A stretch of 64,000 bases of DNA from Lederbergia citrea (GTDB taxonomy: Bacteria > Bacillota > Bacilli > Bacillales > Bacillaceae_C), in contig NZ_JAGYPH010000001.1 in assembly GCF_018343525.1 (NCBI RefSeq), forward strand, positions 1 through 64,000, in the 5' to 3' direction. A program made the translations under genes and the position numbers. Position 1 is the first letter of the stretch, and the number at the start of each line of letters is the position of its first letter. Below are positions 1-8,825 of the stretch, piece by piece. Under the pieces are notes generated by a model that had not been told where the DNA came from, did no database searches, and saw only the letters and a program-made list of their open reading frames with translations.

Positions 1-18
1 GTCCTCTGGCCGGCACCA
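1..18 (+). tRNA. tRNA-Thr, 3' end only (cut by window edge)
   Basis: The first 18 bases look like the T-arm end, the acceptor 3' strand GGCCGGC, discriminator A and an encoded CCA. In B. subtilis trnB the gene before tRNA-Lys is tRNA-Thr, whose 3' end is nearly identical. Identity is inferred from that order and from the acceptor sequence, since the anticodon lies outside the window. Confidence 0.7.
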
Positions 19-48
19 TTTTTGGTCAATTTTAGAAATTTATTGTAC

Positions 49-124
49 GAGCCATTAGCTCAGTCGGTAGAGCATCTGACTTTTAATCAGAGGGTCGCAG
101 GTTCGAATCCTGCATGGCTCACCA
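49..124 (+). tRNA. tRNA-Lys (UUU)
   Basis: Complete cloverleaf with acceptor GAGCCAT/ATGGCTC, loop CTTTTAA with anticodon TTT, T-loop GGTTCGAATCC and encoded CCA. Confidence 0.97.
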
Positions 125-132
125 TTTTTTTT

Positions 133-214
133 GCGGGTGTGGTGGAACTGGCAGACACGCTAGACTTAGGATCTAGTGCCGTAAGGCGTGGGGGTTCGAC
201 TCCCTTCACCCGCA
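133..214 (+). tRNA. tRNA-Leu (UAG)
   Basis: Class II tRNA with a long variable arm and acceptor GCGGGTG/CACCCGC. The anticodon stem-loop CTAGA-CTTAGGA-TCTAG gives anticodon TAG. The CCA end is not encoded and must be added by the CCA-adding enzyme. Confidence 0.96.
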
Positions 215-223
215 TAGAGTAAA

Positions 224-298
224 GCGGAAGTAGTTCAGTGGTAGAACACCACCTTGCCAAGGTGGGGGTCGCGGGTTCGAATCCCGTCTTCCGCTCCA
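224..298 (+). tRNA. tRNA-Gly (GCC)
   Basis: Acceptor GCGGAAG/CTTCCGC. Anticodon loop TTGCCAA in stem CCACC/GGTGG. CCA is encoded. Confidence 0.97.
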
Positions 299-306
299 AA
301 TGAAAT

Positions 307-392
307 GCCGGGGTGGCGGAACTGGCAGACGCACAGGACTTAAAATCCTGCGGTAGGTGACTACCGTACCGGTTCGATTCCGGTTCTCGGCA
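307..392 (+). tRNA. tRNA-Leu (UAA)
   Basis: Class II tRNA with a long variable arm (GGTAGGTGACTACC hairpin). Anticodon loop CTTAAAA gives TAA. CCA is not encoded. The acceptor has two G-T pairs. Confidence 0.96.
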
Positions 393-406
393 TAGTAGTT
401 TTATTT

Positions 407-483
<77 letters not shown>

Positions 484-508
484 ATACATATCTTACAATT
501 GAGATATA

Positions 509-585
509 CGGGAAGTAGCTCAGCTTGGTAGAGCACTTGGTTTGGGACCAAGGGGTCGCAGGTTCGAATCCTGTCTTCCCGACCA
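509..585 (+). tRNA. tRNA-Pro (UGG)
   Basis: Acceptor CGGGAAG/CTTCCCG, discriminator A and encoded CCA. Anticodon loop TTTGGGA gives TGG. Confidence 0.97.
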
Positions 586-603
586 TCTTTAAACTTATAA
601 AAT

Positions 604-679
604 GGGGCCTTAGCTCAGCTGGGAGAGCGCCTGCCTTGCACGCAGGAGGTCAGCGGTTCGATCCCGCTAGGCTCCACCA
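604..679 (+). tRNA. tRNA-Ala (UGC)
   Basis: Acceptor begins GGGGCCT and includes the G3-T70 wobble typical of alanine identity. Anticodon loop CTTGCAC gives TGC. CCA is encoded. Confidence 0.97.
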
Positions 680-702
680 TTTTTATGAAATTATCCTATA
701 TT

Positions 703-779
703 GGCGGCGTAGCTCAGCTGGCTAGAGCGTACGGTTCATACCCGTGAGGTCGTGGGTTCGATCCCCTCCGCCGCTACCA
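703..779 (+). tRNA. tRNA-Met (CAU), elongator
   Basis: Anticodon loop TTCATAC gives CAT, and CCA is encoded. The body matches the elongator Met of B. subtilis trnB. The first pair is G-T, so it is not the initiator. Confidence 0.95.
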
Positions 780-785
780 TATAGA

Positions 786-862
786 GGACCTTTAGCTCAG
801 CTGGTTAGAGCAGACGGCTCATAACCGTCCGGTCGTAGGTTCGAGTCCTACAAGGTCCACCA
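786..862 (+). tRNA. tRNA-Ile2 (CAU, lysidine-modified)
   Basis: Anticodon loop CTCATAA gives a genomic CAT. The acceptor GGACCTT and the anticodon stem GACGG match bacterial tRNA-Ile2, in which TilS converts C34 to lysidine so that AUA is read as isoleucine. A plain anticodon call would mislabel it Met. Confidence 0.92.
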
Positions 863-874
863 TTATACTTATTT

Positions 875-967
875 GGAGGTATACCCAAGTCCGGCTGAAG
901 GGATCGGTCTTGAAAACCGACAGGGGAGTCAAATCCCGCGGGGGTTCGAATCCCTCTACCTCCTCCA
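875..967 (+). tRNA. tRNA-Ser (UGA)
   Basis: Class II tRNA of 93 nt with a long variable arm. Anticodon loop CTTGAAA gives TGA. CCA is encoded. Confidence 0.97.
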
Positions 968-989
968 TATATTTTGTTTAGCTTATCGT

Positions 990-1063
<74 letters not shown>

Positions 1064-1098
1064 TTACAATAATTCAGGTTTAAACTCCTGAATTATCT

Positions 1099-1174
1099 GG
1101 TCCCGTGGTGTAGCGGTTAACATGCCTGCCTGTCACGCAGGAGATCGCGGGTTCGATTCCCGTCGGGACCGCCA
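1099..1174 (+). tRNA. tRNA-Asp (GUC)
   Basis: Acceptor GGTCCCG/CGGGACC, discriminator G as in other tRNA-Asp, and encoded CCA. Anticodon loop CTGTCAC gives GTC. Confidence 0.97.
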
Positions 1175-1217
1175 TTTTTCTAAAGTAATTATGTTTCAGT
1201 ATGAAAATATATCATAT

Positions 1218-1293
1218 GGCTCAGTAGCTCAGTCGGTAGAGCAAAGGACTGAAAATCCTTGTGTCGGCGGTTCGATTCCGTCCTGAGCCACCA
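1218..1293 (+). tRNA. tRNA-Phe (GAA)
   Basis: Acceptor GGCTCAG/CTGAGCC with encoded CCA. Anticodon loop CTGAAAA gives GAA. Confidence 0.97.
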
Positions 1294-1319
1294 TTCATTT
1301 TTTATCATAACAATGACAT

Positions 1320-1396
1320 GGCGGTTGTGGCGAAGTGGTTAACGCATCGGATTGTGGCTCCGACATTCGTGGGTTCGATTCCCATCAGTCGCCCCA
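1320..1396 (+). tRNA. tRNA-His (GUG)
   Basis: Anticodon loop TTGTGGC gives GTG. The G at the first position pairs with C73, the extra G-1:C73 pair that is the histidine identity element. CCA is encoded. Confidence 0.96.
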
Positions 1397-1414
1397 TTAT
1401 AACGAATTTAATAT

Positions 1415-1488
1415 GCGGGTGTAGTTTAGTGGTAAAACCTCAGCCTTCCAAGCTGATGATGAGGGTTCGATTCCCTTCACCCGCTCCA
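1415..1488 (+). tRNA. tRNA-Gly (UCC)
   Basis: Acceptor GCGGGTG/CACCCGC with discriminator T and encoded CCA. Anticodon loop CTTCCAA gives TCC. It is the second glycine tRNA of the cluster. Confidence 0.97.
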
Positions 1489-1501
1489 TATTTTACAATA
1501 T

Positions 1502-1578
<77 letters not shown>

Positions 1579-1579
1579 T

Positions 1580-1651
1580 TCCGCAGTAGCTCAGTGGTAG
1601 AGCTATCGGCTGTTAACCGATCGGTCGTAGGTTCGAATCCTACCTGCGGAG
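1580..1651 (+). tRNA. tRNA-Asn (GUU)
   Basis: Starts one base after the preceding tRNA's CCA. Acceptor TCCGCAG/CTGCGGA with discriminator G. Anticodon loop CTGTTAA gives GTT. CCA is not encoded. Confidence 0.96.
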
Positions 1652-1655
1652 TTTT

Positions 1656-1746
1656 GGGGAAGTACTCAAGAGGCTGAAGAGGTGCCCCTGCTAAGGGCAT
1701 AGGTCGCGTAAGCGGCGCGAGGGTTCAAATCCCTCCTTCTCCGCCA
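1656..1746 (+). tRNA. tRNA-Ser (GCU)
   Basis: Class II tRNA of 91 nt with a long variable arm, discriminator G and encoded CCA. Anticodon loop CTGCTAA gives GCT. Confidence 0.97.
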
Positions 1747-1769
1747 TACCTTATTTAACATTTACATAT

Positions 1770-1841
1770 GGCCCCTTGGTCAAGCGGTTAAGACACCGCC
1801 CTTTCACGGCGGTAACACGGGTTCGAATCCCGTAGGGGTCA
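1770..1841 (+). tRNA. tRNA-Glu (UUC)
   Basis: Last gene of the cluster. Anticodon loop CTTTCAC gives TTC. The acceptor starts GGCCCCT. CCA is not encoded. The terminator of the tRNA operon follows 12 bases downstream. Confidence 0.96.
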
Positions 1842-1852
1842 TCCTGATTTGC

Positions 1853-1882
1853 AAAAAAGCCATCCAATCGGATGGCTTTTTT
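1853..1882 (+). terminator. Terminator of the tRNA operon (and of yteA from the other side)
   Basis: Hairpin GCCATCC-AATC-GGATGGC preceded by six A and followed by six T. The symmetrical A/T flanks let it act in both directions between the tRNA operon and the convergent yteA. Confidence 0.93.
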
Positions 1883-1900
1883 GATTTGTTTATATTTTAA

Positions 1901-2647
1901 TTAAGATTCTTCATCATCCACATAGCCGTCAGTGAGTTTATAAGGAACATCTCCAAAGGGTGCTTCAATTCCTTCTTCATCCAATCTTTCTTCGTATTCC
2001 ATTTTCTCCTCTGACATGAAGATTTTCGTATCCTTTCCTTCTATATCGTTTCCAATAAACGTTTCATATTCTTCAGTGAACCCATCTTTTAGTTCATCTT
2101 GATATAATTGATCGTAGTCATTAAAATCTCCCTCGAAATCAGAAGGGGTTTCTGATGTTCCGAACTTGGCTACTTCTTGAAAACTGTCACGATAATGCCT
2201 TACAGGGCTGCTTTTGTCACGGCCAGCAAAGGAATTATCCACTGCCGGATCCAATATTTCTTCTTCGACAGGGCGATCGCTGGGTAAAATTTGTTCAGGA
2301 CTATGTTCCACACAAAAAGTTGTATTAGGGATGGCCTCTAGTCGTTCGTAAGGGATATCTTTTCCACAAGTTTCACATTTCCCATACTTTCCCGAATCGA
2401 TTGCCTCAAGGGCCTGTTTAACCTTAACCAATTCCGATTCAGCATGTACGGAAAGGGCCATGTCCCTCTCACGTTCGAAAAGTTCAGTCCCCATATCTGC
2501 TGGATGATTATCGTACATAGATAATTCTCTTTCCCGGGCATTTGCACTCTCGACAACTTCTCCTTCATTATCAATATTAAGAGTAAGTTGATCGAGCTGA
2601 TTTAAAAGTTCACTTTTCAAGTAGGAAATTTGTTTATCTGTAAGCAT
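1901..2647 (-). CDS. yteA: YteA family DksA/TraR-type zinc-finger regulator
   Basis: 248 residues. A long N-terminal helical part is followed by a DksA/TraR zinc finger with C91, C94, C112 and H115 as likely ligands; the last ligand is His (CVEH) where classic DksA has Cys. The acidic C-terminal half, about residues 120-248, is typical of the Bacillus YteA family, which is larger than E. coli DksA. DksA-like proteins bind the RNA polymerase secondary channel, but the role in Bacillus is not settled. The ATG is preceded by AAAGGATG at good spacing. The gene is convergent with the tRNA operon and sits beside menA as in several Bacillaceae. Confidence 0.9.
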   Translation of the reverse strand: MLTDKQISYLKSELLNQLDQLTLNIDNEGEVVESANARERELSMYDNHPADMGTELFERERDMALSVHAESELVKVKQALEAIDSGKYGKCETCGKDIPYERLEAIPNTTFCVEHSPEQILPSDRPVEEEILDPAVDNSFAGRDKSSPVRHYRDSFQEVAKFGTSETPSDFEGDFNDYDQLYQDELKDGFTEEYETFIGNDIEGKDTKIFMSEEKMEYEERLDEEGIEAPFGDVPYKLTDGYVDDEES

Positions 2648-2773
2648 GTTGCCACATCCTTTTCATATGCAATCATTATAGTATGAACGTTTTTGCTAAA
2701 GCTTATTTGTTCTGAAATAATTATGCCGTATTGTTCGTATCTTTCCTTTTTCTCTTCAAAGTTAAACCTACAC

Positions 2774-2808
2774 AAAGAAAAACAGCACTTGCAAATAGCA
2801 AGTGCTGT
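2774..2808 (-). terminator. Terminator of menA
   Basis: 11-bp perfect stem ACAGCACTTGC-AAATA-GCAAGTGCTGT just past the menA stop. The A-run on the plus strand is the U-run for minus-strand transcripts. Confidence 0.92.
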
Positions 2809-2813
2809 TGATT

Positions 2814-3737
2814 TTAAAGAAAATAGCCGATAAATAAACCAATGGACATGAGAAAGCCGAAAATTGTATTTGTTTGTGCAGTTGCTTTCATTGCAGGCAT
2901 CATTTGAAGCGGCTCTGTTTTGCCGATGAATCCCCTGACAGCCTTCAAAGCTTTTGGAATGCTAATAAACGTAATTAGCAACCAAGGAGATGTATCAGTA
3001 AAAAGGATGAGAAGTACAATCCAACTGTAAGAAACAATAAACATTCCGGCTAGTAATTTAATCGCATTCTGTCTGCCAACTAGAATCGCGAGGGTTTTTC
3101 GGCCATTCTTTTGATCACCGTCCAAATCGCGAATATTATTGGCTAGCATGATCGTTCCGATTAAAATAGAAACGGGGATGGACACGAGTATACTTACGTT
3201 TGTGATGTATCCCGTTTGTATAAAGAAGGAGATTTGAATAATGACTACACCCATGAAAAATCCTGACATTAATTCGCCAAAAGGCGTGTAAGCAATTGGG
3301 TGCGGCCCGCCTGTATAAAAATATGCTACCGCCATACAGATAAGTCCGATCACTGCAATCCACCAGCTACTGCTTGCGGAAATATAAAGACCAAGTAAAA
3401 GTGCTACCCCAAATAGTGTAAAACCGAGGCGAAGTACTGTTCCTGGCTTAACTCCATTCCGAACAATTGCCCCACCGATACCGACTGAATTTTCGTTATC
3501 GAGGCCTCTCGCATAATCAAAGTACTCGTTAAACATGTTTGTTGCCACCTGAATTAGGAGGCTGGCAAACAACATTGCTAAAAAAAGTGGTATATGAATA
3601 GAATTATTTTTGACTGCCAATGCTGTTCCAAGTAGTACAGGAACGAAAGCAGCAGTCAATGTATGAGGACGGGTTAGTTGCCACCATACCCGCCAACCTT
3701 TTTCTGCTGGCACGACAGAATTTGTCTGTACATTCAT
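2814..3737 (-). CDS. menA: 1,4-dihydroxy-2-naphthoate polyprenyltransferase
   Basis: 307 residues, UbiA-type membrane prenyltransferase that attaches the polyprenyl tail to DHNA in menaquinone synthesis. Both Asp-rich diphosphate/Mg sites are present: NMFNEYFDYARGLD at 67-80 and NNIRDLDGDQKNG at 200-212. About eight or nine hydrophobic segments are visible. An upstream in-frame ATG adds 12 residues, but the internal ATG at 3737 has AAGGGAGA seven to eight bases upstream and is the likely start. The gene is divergent from menF, so the membrane step of the pathway is on the opposite strand from the soluble steps. It has its own terminator. Confidence 0.95.
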   Translation of the reverse strand: MNVQTNSVVPAEKGWRVWWQLTRPHTLTAAFVPVLLGTALAVKNNSIHIPLFLAMLFASLLIQVATNMFNEYFDYARGLDNENSVGIGGAIVRNGVKPGTVLRLGFTLFGVALLLGLYISASSSWWIAVIGLICMAVAYFYTGGPHPIAYTPFGELMSGFFMGVVIIQISFFIQTGYITNVSILVSIPVSILIGTIMLANNIRDLDGDQKNGRKTLAILVGRQNAIKLLAGMFIVSYSWIVLLILFTDTSPWLLITFISIPKALKAVRGFIGKTEPLQMMPAMKATAQTNTIFGFLMSIGLFIGYFL

Positions 3738-3881
3738 GCGTTGTCTCTCCCTTAATATATATATAAACTTCACCTCTTAAAGTGTAGGTAATGAGGGTGA
3801 AAGTGTCAATCTATTTCCGCTATATCATGAAGGGAATCATTTCCGCAAGCATGAAAGCTACATTTAGGTCGTGTATTCATA

Positions 3882-3887
3882 TATAAT
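3882..3887 (+). promoter_or_regulatory. Candidate -10 box for the menF operon
   Basis: A perfect TATAAT lies 46 bases before the menF start in the 195-base menA-menF divergent spacer. No good -35 hexamer is visible 16-18 bases upstream, so the call is tentative. Confidence 0.35.
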
Positions 3888-3932
3888 AAGATAGTAAAAG
3901 GATAATTAAAGTTCGGTGCTTTAGGAGAGATT

Positions 3933-5333
3933 ATGTTGACGAAATCATTATCGCAAGCTAACTTTGCCATTGAAACGGAGCATACAAGTAATGAGGGCAT
4001 TGACAAGCTTTTTAGTTATACATTTAAAATAGATTCACGCCACCCTATCGACTTTTTCACCTATAATCAGCCTGCTTTTACTGGCAGAAGATTTTTTTGG
4101 AAAAGTTCAGACCAATCATCATGGATAGTGGGAATTGGTGTATCTCATGTTTTTTATGGTAAAAACACAAATGAAAGATTTAGTGAAATCCAAGAACAAT
4201 GGGAAACATTGATAAACGATGCAGAAATTGAAAATCCATACGAAATACCCGGAACAGGACCGCTGCTATTTGGGGGTTTTTCTTTTGATCCGGAGAGTAA
4301 AAAAGAAAAAGAATGGCAGTCGTATGGAAATTCATTATTTTATTTACCGAAGTATATGTTAACAGCAAATGATGAGCAGTATTATTTAACGATAAATTTT
4401 ATGGACCAATCGGCTTCAAGTAAAGGGATGTTGCTAGATGAAGCATCTCAATTTGTAAATCAGCTAGAGAATTGGAAGGTAACCTCCAGTGATATTCCAA
4501 TCTACATTAAAGATAGCGATGAGATTGGCAAAGATGAATGGGTGCATACGGTAAAAGATATCGTGAAAGATTTAACCGAAACAGATCTTCAAAAAGTGGT
4601 TTTTGCTCGGAAAATGAAGCTAAGGTTTGCAGACCAAGCTTCTTCGTCGTATGTACTGCAACAATTAATTGACCAGCAGCCAACCAGTTTCATTTTTGCC
4701 ATGGAAGCGGAGGAAAGCTGTTTTCTCGGAGCTTCACCCGAGAGACTCGTGAAGAAAACCGGTGATCACGTATTATCTACTTGTTTGGCGGGATCGATGG
4801 GGAGAAGTAAAAATGTGGATAAAGATAATGAGCTCGGTAATTTTCTATTAAAAGATAAAAAAAACTTATTTGAACATGAGCTTGTTGTCTCAATGATTGA
4901 GAATGCGTTAAAGCCATACTGTGTGGAAATGAACATTCCGGAAAAACCAATCCTAATGAAAACACCTGATATTCAGCATTTATATACACCGGTATCTGGA
5001 AAAACAAAGCCGGAAAGTTCAATTTTTCAAATTGTAAAGGATCTTCATCCAACTCCAGCACTAGGTGGGGTTCCAACTAATGCTGCCATGAAAGTCATTA
5101 GGGAAAAAGAGAATATGGACCGTGGTTTCTATGCAGCACCGCTAGGATGGGCGGATTATAGAGGAAATGGGGAATTTATCGTTGCTATTAGGTCCGGTAT
5201 ATTAAAAGAAAAAGAAGCCGTTTTATTTGCCGGATGTGGACTAGTGCCCGGTTCTGTACCAAAAGATGAATTAGTCGAAACAGGCATTAAATTTCTACCA
5301 ATGCTGCGGGCTTTGAGAGGAGAAAAGGAATGA
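3933..5333 (+). CDS. menF: Isochorismate synthase
   Basis: 466 residues. Converts chorismate to isochorismate, the first committed step of menaquinone synthesis. The chorismate-binding domain covers roughly residues 195-460, with the family motifs VVFARK, FLGASPERLV, LHPTPALGGVPTNAA, FYAAPLGW and GNGEFIVAIRSG. The ATG at 3933 has TAGGAGAG at proper spacing. The stop overlaps the menD start (ATGA), indicating translational coupling. Dedicated MenF rather than a siderophore isochorismate synthase is supported by the men gene order. Confidence 0.96.
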   Translation: MLTKSLSQANFAIETEHTSNEGIDKLFSYTFKIDSRHPIDFFTYNQPAFTGRRFFWKSSDQSSWIVGIGVSHVFYGKNTNERFSEIQEQWETLINDAEIENPYEIPGTGPLLFGGFSFDPESKKEKEWQSYGNSLFYLPKYMLTANDEQYYLTINFMDQSASSKGMLLDEASQFVNQLENWKVTSSDIPIYIKDSDEIGKDEWVHTVKDIVKDLTETDLQKVVFARKMKLRFADQASSSYVLQQLIDQQPTSFIFAMEAEESCFLGASPERLVKKTGDHVLSTCLAGSMGRSKNVDKDNELGNFLLKDKKNLFEHELVVSMIENALKPYCVEMNIPEKPILMKTPDIQHLYTPVSGKTKPESSIFQIVKDLHPTPALGGVPTNAAMKVIREKENMDRGFYAAPLGWADYRGNGEFIVAIRSGILKEKEAVLFAGCGLVPGSVPKDELVETGIKFLPMLRALRGEKE

Positions 5334-7072
5334 AACATCAAGAAGCACTTACCCAATACTTAGCTGCGTTTGTGACAGGTCTTGTCCATGCTGGCATCAA
5401 AGATGTCGTCATTAGCCCCGGTTCCCGATCTACCCCTCTGGCTATGTTGATGGCCGCGCATACTGACTTGCGAATATATATGAATATTGACGAACGGTCG
5501 GCCGGCTTTTTTGCACTAGGACTCGCAAAAGCATCACGTAAACCAGTAGCTTTGCTATGTACATCTGGCACAGCAGCAGCCAATTACTATCCGGCTGTTG
5601 TTGAAGCAAGTCTTTCAAGGATTCCCCTCATCGTTTTGACAGCTGACCGTCCGCATGAACTCCGTAATGTCGGGGCGCCACAAGCCATTGATCAAATTCA
5701 TTTATACGGTCACCACGTAAGATGGTTTACTGATATGGCATTGCCTGAAGAAGGACGAGCCCAGGCTAATTATGCGGAAACATCTGCAGTCAGAGCAGTA
5801 AAGGAAGCAACGGGGTTACCTAAAGGTCCTGTTCATTTGAACTTTCCTTTTCGCGAACCGCTTATCCCAATACTTAATCCAAACCCATTTAGTCAGCAAA
5901 GGCCACCGTTATTGATTGAAAATGGCCGTCTTTTATTGCCTATTGAATCAATCAAAAAGCTTGCCGAAGAATGGCAGACCATTGAAAAAGGTTTAATTGT
6001 TTGTGGACCGATTGATGAACTTGGATTTTCCGAGAGTGTACAAAACTTGGCGGAAAAACTCGGTTTTCCGATTTTAGCCGACCCTCTGTCTCAACTACGG
6101 AGCAATGTTGTGACAGATAATCATGTGATTGATAGCTACGATGCAATTTTAAAATCCGAGAAAGCAGTGGAACAACTAAAACCAGAGTTGATTATTCGCT
6201 TCGGCGATATGCCTGTATCAAAGCCACTCTCATTATTCGTTAAGAACCTCCAAGATTTACAATATGTGATCGTGGATGGTGGGGCAGGATGGCGGGAACC
6301 AAACCATATGGCAACAACAATGATAAATAGTGATGAGGCCATTTTTTGTGATGACCTAGCTGCTCAAATTTTGGAGTCAAAAAAGTCAAAGTGGTTGAAA
6401 ATGTGGCTAGAAATGGACGTAATTGCAAAAGACGCAATTTCAACTTATATGGTTCCAAGCGAAGAACTTGAAGAAGGAAAGGCTATATTTGAACTGGCAA
6501 AATTACTTCCTGAGGACAGTACTGTTTTTGTTGGCAATAGTATGCCAATCCGTGATATGGACACATTTTTCCATAAAAACAAAAGTAATATTCGAGTGAT
6601 GGCTAACCGCGGGGCTAATGGAATCGATGGAGTTGTGTCATCCGCTTTAGGTGCTGCGGTGCACGAGCGGCCACTCTTTCTTGTCATAGGGGACCTATCG
6701 TTTTTCCATGATATGAACGGTTTGTTAGCTGCCAAGCTACATAAGCTAAACATTAATATTATTTTATTGAATAATGATGGTGGCGGCATTTTCTCCTATC
6801 TGCCTCAGGCAAAGGAACCTAAATATTTTGAATTATTATATGGGACTCCGACGGGGTTGAATTATGAACATGCAGTACAAATGTATCATGGTCAATATAC
6901 AAAAATCTTTGACTGGGATGGCTTTAAATTAGCAATATTAGAAGCTGTCAGTCATGAAGGCTTAAATGTAATTGAAATTCCGACAGATCGTGCTAAAAAT
7001 CTTGAGTCTCATCGCGAAATGTGGCAGCATGTTTCCCGGGAAATAAACAATTATTTACAGGATGTTGAATAA
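5330..7072 (+). CDS. menD: SEPHCHC synthase (2-oxoglutarate decarboxylase family, ThDP-dependent)
   Basis: 580 residues. Adds the succinyl-semialdehyde unit from 2-oxoglutarate to isochorismate, giving SEPHCHC. The N-terminal pyrimidine-binding domain carries the catalytic Glu55 in NIDERSAGF. The C-terminal PP domain has NRGANGIDG and the ThDP/Mg motif GDLSFFHDMNG ending in NNDGGGIF. Start and stop overlap both neighbours (ATGA with menF, TAATG with menH), so menF-menD-menH form a tightly coupled operon. Confidence 0.97.
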   Translation: MKHQEALTQYLAAFVTGLVHAGIKDVVISPGSRSTPLAMLMAAHTDLRIYMNIDERSAGFFALGLAKASRKPVALLCTSGTAAANYYPAVVEASLSRIPLIVLTADRPHELRNVGAPQAIDQIHLYGHHVRWFTDMALPEEGRAQANYAETSAVRAVKEATGLPKGPVHLNFPFREPLIPILNPNPFSQQRPPLLIENGRLLLPIESIKKLAEEWQTIEKGLIVCGPIDELGFSESVQNLAEKLGFPILADPLSQLRSNVVTDNHVIDSYDAILKSEKAVEQLKPELIIRFGDMPVSKPLSLFVKNLQDLQYVIVDGGAGWREPNHMATTMINSDEAIFCDDLAAQILESKKSKWLKMWLEMDVIAKDAISTYMVPSEELEEGKAIFELAKLLPEDSTVFVGNSMPIRDMDTFFHKNKSNIRVMANRGANGIDGVVSSALGAAVHERPLFLVIGDLSFFHDMNGLLAAKLHKLNINIILLNNDGGGIFSYLPQAKEPKYFELLYGTPTGLNYEHAVQMYHGQYTKIFDWDGFKLAILEAVSHEGLNVIEIPTDRAKNLESHREMWQHVSREINNYLQDVE

Positions 7073-7890
7073 TGCTGATAAATGTCGATGGGGTGGAATA
7101 TTATATCGATGTAAGGGGCGAAGGAGAACCACTTGTTTTCTTACATGGATTTACGGGTGATAGCACAACATGGGAAAAAGTAAGTTTACTATTGAGCCAA
7201 TCATTTCAAATTATCGCGGTTGATATTATTGGACATGGTAAGACTGCTTCTCCTGGGGATATAAGCAGATATACGATGAGTAATGTTGCTAAGGATATAA
7301 TTGTCATTCTCAACCAATTAAAAATTAATAAGGCACATATATTGGGATATTCGATGGGAGGAAGACTGGCACTTAGTTTCGCCATGCTTTATCCTGAAAG
7401 AATCCTTAGTCTTGCTCTCGAAAGTGCTTCCCCAGGCTTAAAAACACCTGATGAAAGGAGGGAAAGGATTAGGCAGGATGAAAAGCTAGCTAATATGATC
7501 TTGGATAAAGGCATTGAAGAGTTTGTAAATTACTGGGGACAAATACCTTTATTTAAATCACAAGAGCGACTTCCAAAGTCAATCCTTTCCGAGATTAGAA
7601 TTAAGCGCCTGTCGAACAACCCGCTTGGCTTAGTAAATAGCTTAAGAGGAATGGGGACGGGATCGCAAACCGCCTGGTGGGATCAACTACAAAATTTGCA
7701 CATGCCCGTATTATTATTATGTGGTGAGCTAGATGTTAAGTTTTGTGACGTTGCTCATGAAATGAAATCACTGATTCCACATGCAAAGCTTGTCGAATTT
7801 AATGGTGTAGGCCATGCAATTCATGTGGAGGATCCAATAAAGTTTGGTACAATAGTAAGAAAGCAGTTATTGAAACAAAATTTTACATAA
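7072..7890 (+). CDS. menH: SHCHC synthase, alpha/beta hydrolase fold
   Basis: 272 residues. In E. coli and B. subtilis MenH eliminates pyruvate from SEPHCHC to give SHCHC. Alpha/beta hydrolase fold with oxyanion motif FLHGFTGD, nucleophile Ser94 in GYSMGG, the acid Asp in CGELD and the catalytic His in GVGHAIH. The start overlaps the menD stop by one base (TAATG). The position in the men operon separates it from generic hydrolases of the same fold. Confidence 0.94.
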   Translation: MLINVDGVEYYIDVRGEGEPLVFLHGFTGDSTTWEKVSLLLSQSFQIIAVDIIGHGKTASPGDISRYTMSNVAKDIIVILNQLKINKAHILGYSMGGRLALSFAMLYPERILSLALESASPGLKTPDERRERIRQDEKLANMILDKGIEEFVNYWGQIPLFKSQERLPKSILSEIRIKRLSNNPLGLVNSLRGMGTGSQTAWWDQLQNLHMPVLLLCGELDVKFCDVAHEMKSLIPHAKLVEFNGVGHAIHVEDPIKFGTIVRKQLLKQNFT

Positions 7891-7906
7891 CAAGGGGGAA
7901 ATCTTT

Positions 7907-8725
7907 ATGGCAATTCAATGGACGAAAGAAAGAGAATATGAAGATATTCTTTATGAAACATACAACGGTATCGCAAAAATTACGATTAACCGACCTGAGG
8001 TACATAATGCATTTACACCGAAAACAGTGATGGAACTAATCGATGCTTTTGCGTACGCAAGAGATGATCAATCAGTCGGTGTCATTGTGCTAACTGGGGC
8101 TGGTGGAAGAGCATTCTGTTCTGGCGGAGACCAATCAGTAAGGGGACACGGAGGGTATGTTGGGGAAGATAATATTCCTCGTTTGAACGTGCTTGATTTA
8201 CAAAGGTTGATCCGAGTAATTCCTAAACCAGTTGTGGCGATGGTAGCTGGTTATGCTATCGGAGGCGGACATGTTCTGCATGTTGTTTGTGACTTAACAA
8301 TTGCAGCTGACAATGCCGTGTTTGGCCAAACTGGACCGAAAGTAGGCAGTTTTGATGCCGGATATGGTTCTGGATATTTGGCGCGGATAATCGGACATAA
8401 AAAAGCGAAGGAAATTTGGTTCCTATGCCGTCAGTATAACGCGGAGGAAGCGCTAGATATGGGTCTTGTTAATACGGTAGTACCCCTTGATCAATTAGAA
8501 GCAGAAACAGTAAAATGGTGCGAAGAAATGCTTGAGAAGAGTCCTACTGCACTCCGATTTTTAAAAGCAGCTTTTAATGCGGACACAGATGGTCTTGCCG
8601 GCCTTCAGCAGCTTGCTGGGGATGCAACACTCCTATACTATACGTCAGATGAAGCTAAAGAAGGAAGAGATGCATTTAAAGAGAAGCGGAAGCCAGACTT
8701 TGATCAATTCCCAAGATTTCCGTAA
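7907..8725 (+). CDS. menB: 1,4-dihydroxy-2-naphthoyl-CoA synthase
   Basis: 272 residues, crotonase fold, close to the usual length. Cyclises OSB-CoA to DHNA-CoA. Family motifs are [25 protein letters not shown] (oxyanion hole), [17 protein letters not shown] and the Asp/Tyr-containing active-site segment. CAAGGGGGAAA precedes the ATG. It follows menH by 16 bases and is followed by a terminator, so it may close the first transcription unit of the operon. Confidence 0.97.
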   Translation: MAIQWTKEREYEDILYETYNGIAKITINRPEVHNAFTPKTVMELIDAFAYARDDQSVGVIVLTGAGGRAFCSGGDQSVRGHGGYVGEDNIPRLNVLDLQRLIRVIPKPVVAMVAGYAIGGGHVLHVVCDLTIAADNAVFGQTGPKVGSFDAGYGSGYLARIIGHKKAKEIWFLCRQYNAEEALDMGLVNTVVPLDQLEAETVKWCEEMLEKSPTALRFLKAAFNADTDGLAGLQQLAGDATLLYYTSDEAKEGRDAFKEKRKPDFDQFPRFP

Positions 8726-8763
8726 TAAAGGGGTTAGGCTCTATTAGCTAGACAAAAAATTAG

Positions 8764-8797
8764 ACCTGATGGCTAACACCGTCAGGCTTTTCTTTTT
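8764..8797 (+). terminator. Terminator or attenuator between menB and menE
   Basis: Stem CCTGATGG-CTAACA-CCGTCAGG (one T-G pair) followed by CTTTTCTTTTTT, 29 bases before menE. It implies that menE gets less read-through transcript than menB or has its own promoter. Confidence 0.8.
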
Positions 8798-8825
8798 TAA
8801 AATAGTAATTTAAGGGGTTTTAATC

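Noticed and set aside
786..862. A second elongator tRNA-Met
   Set aside because: The CAT anticodon is within a tRNA-Ile2 body, so it is called the lysidine-modified Ile tRNA.
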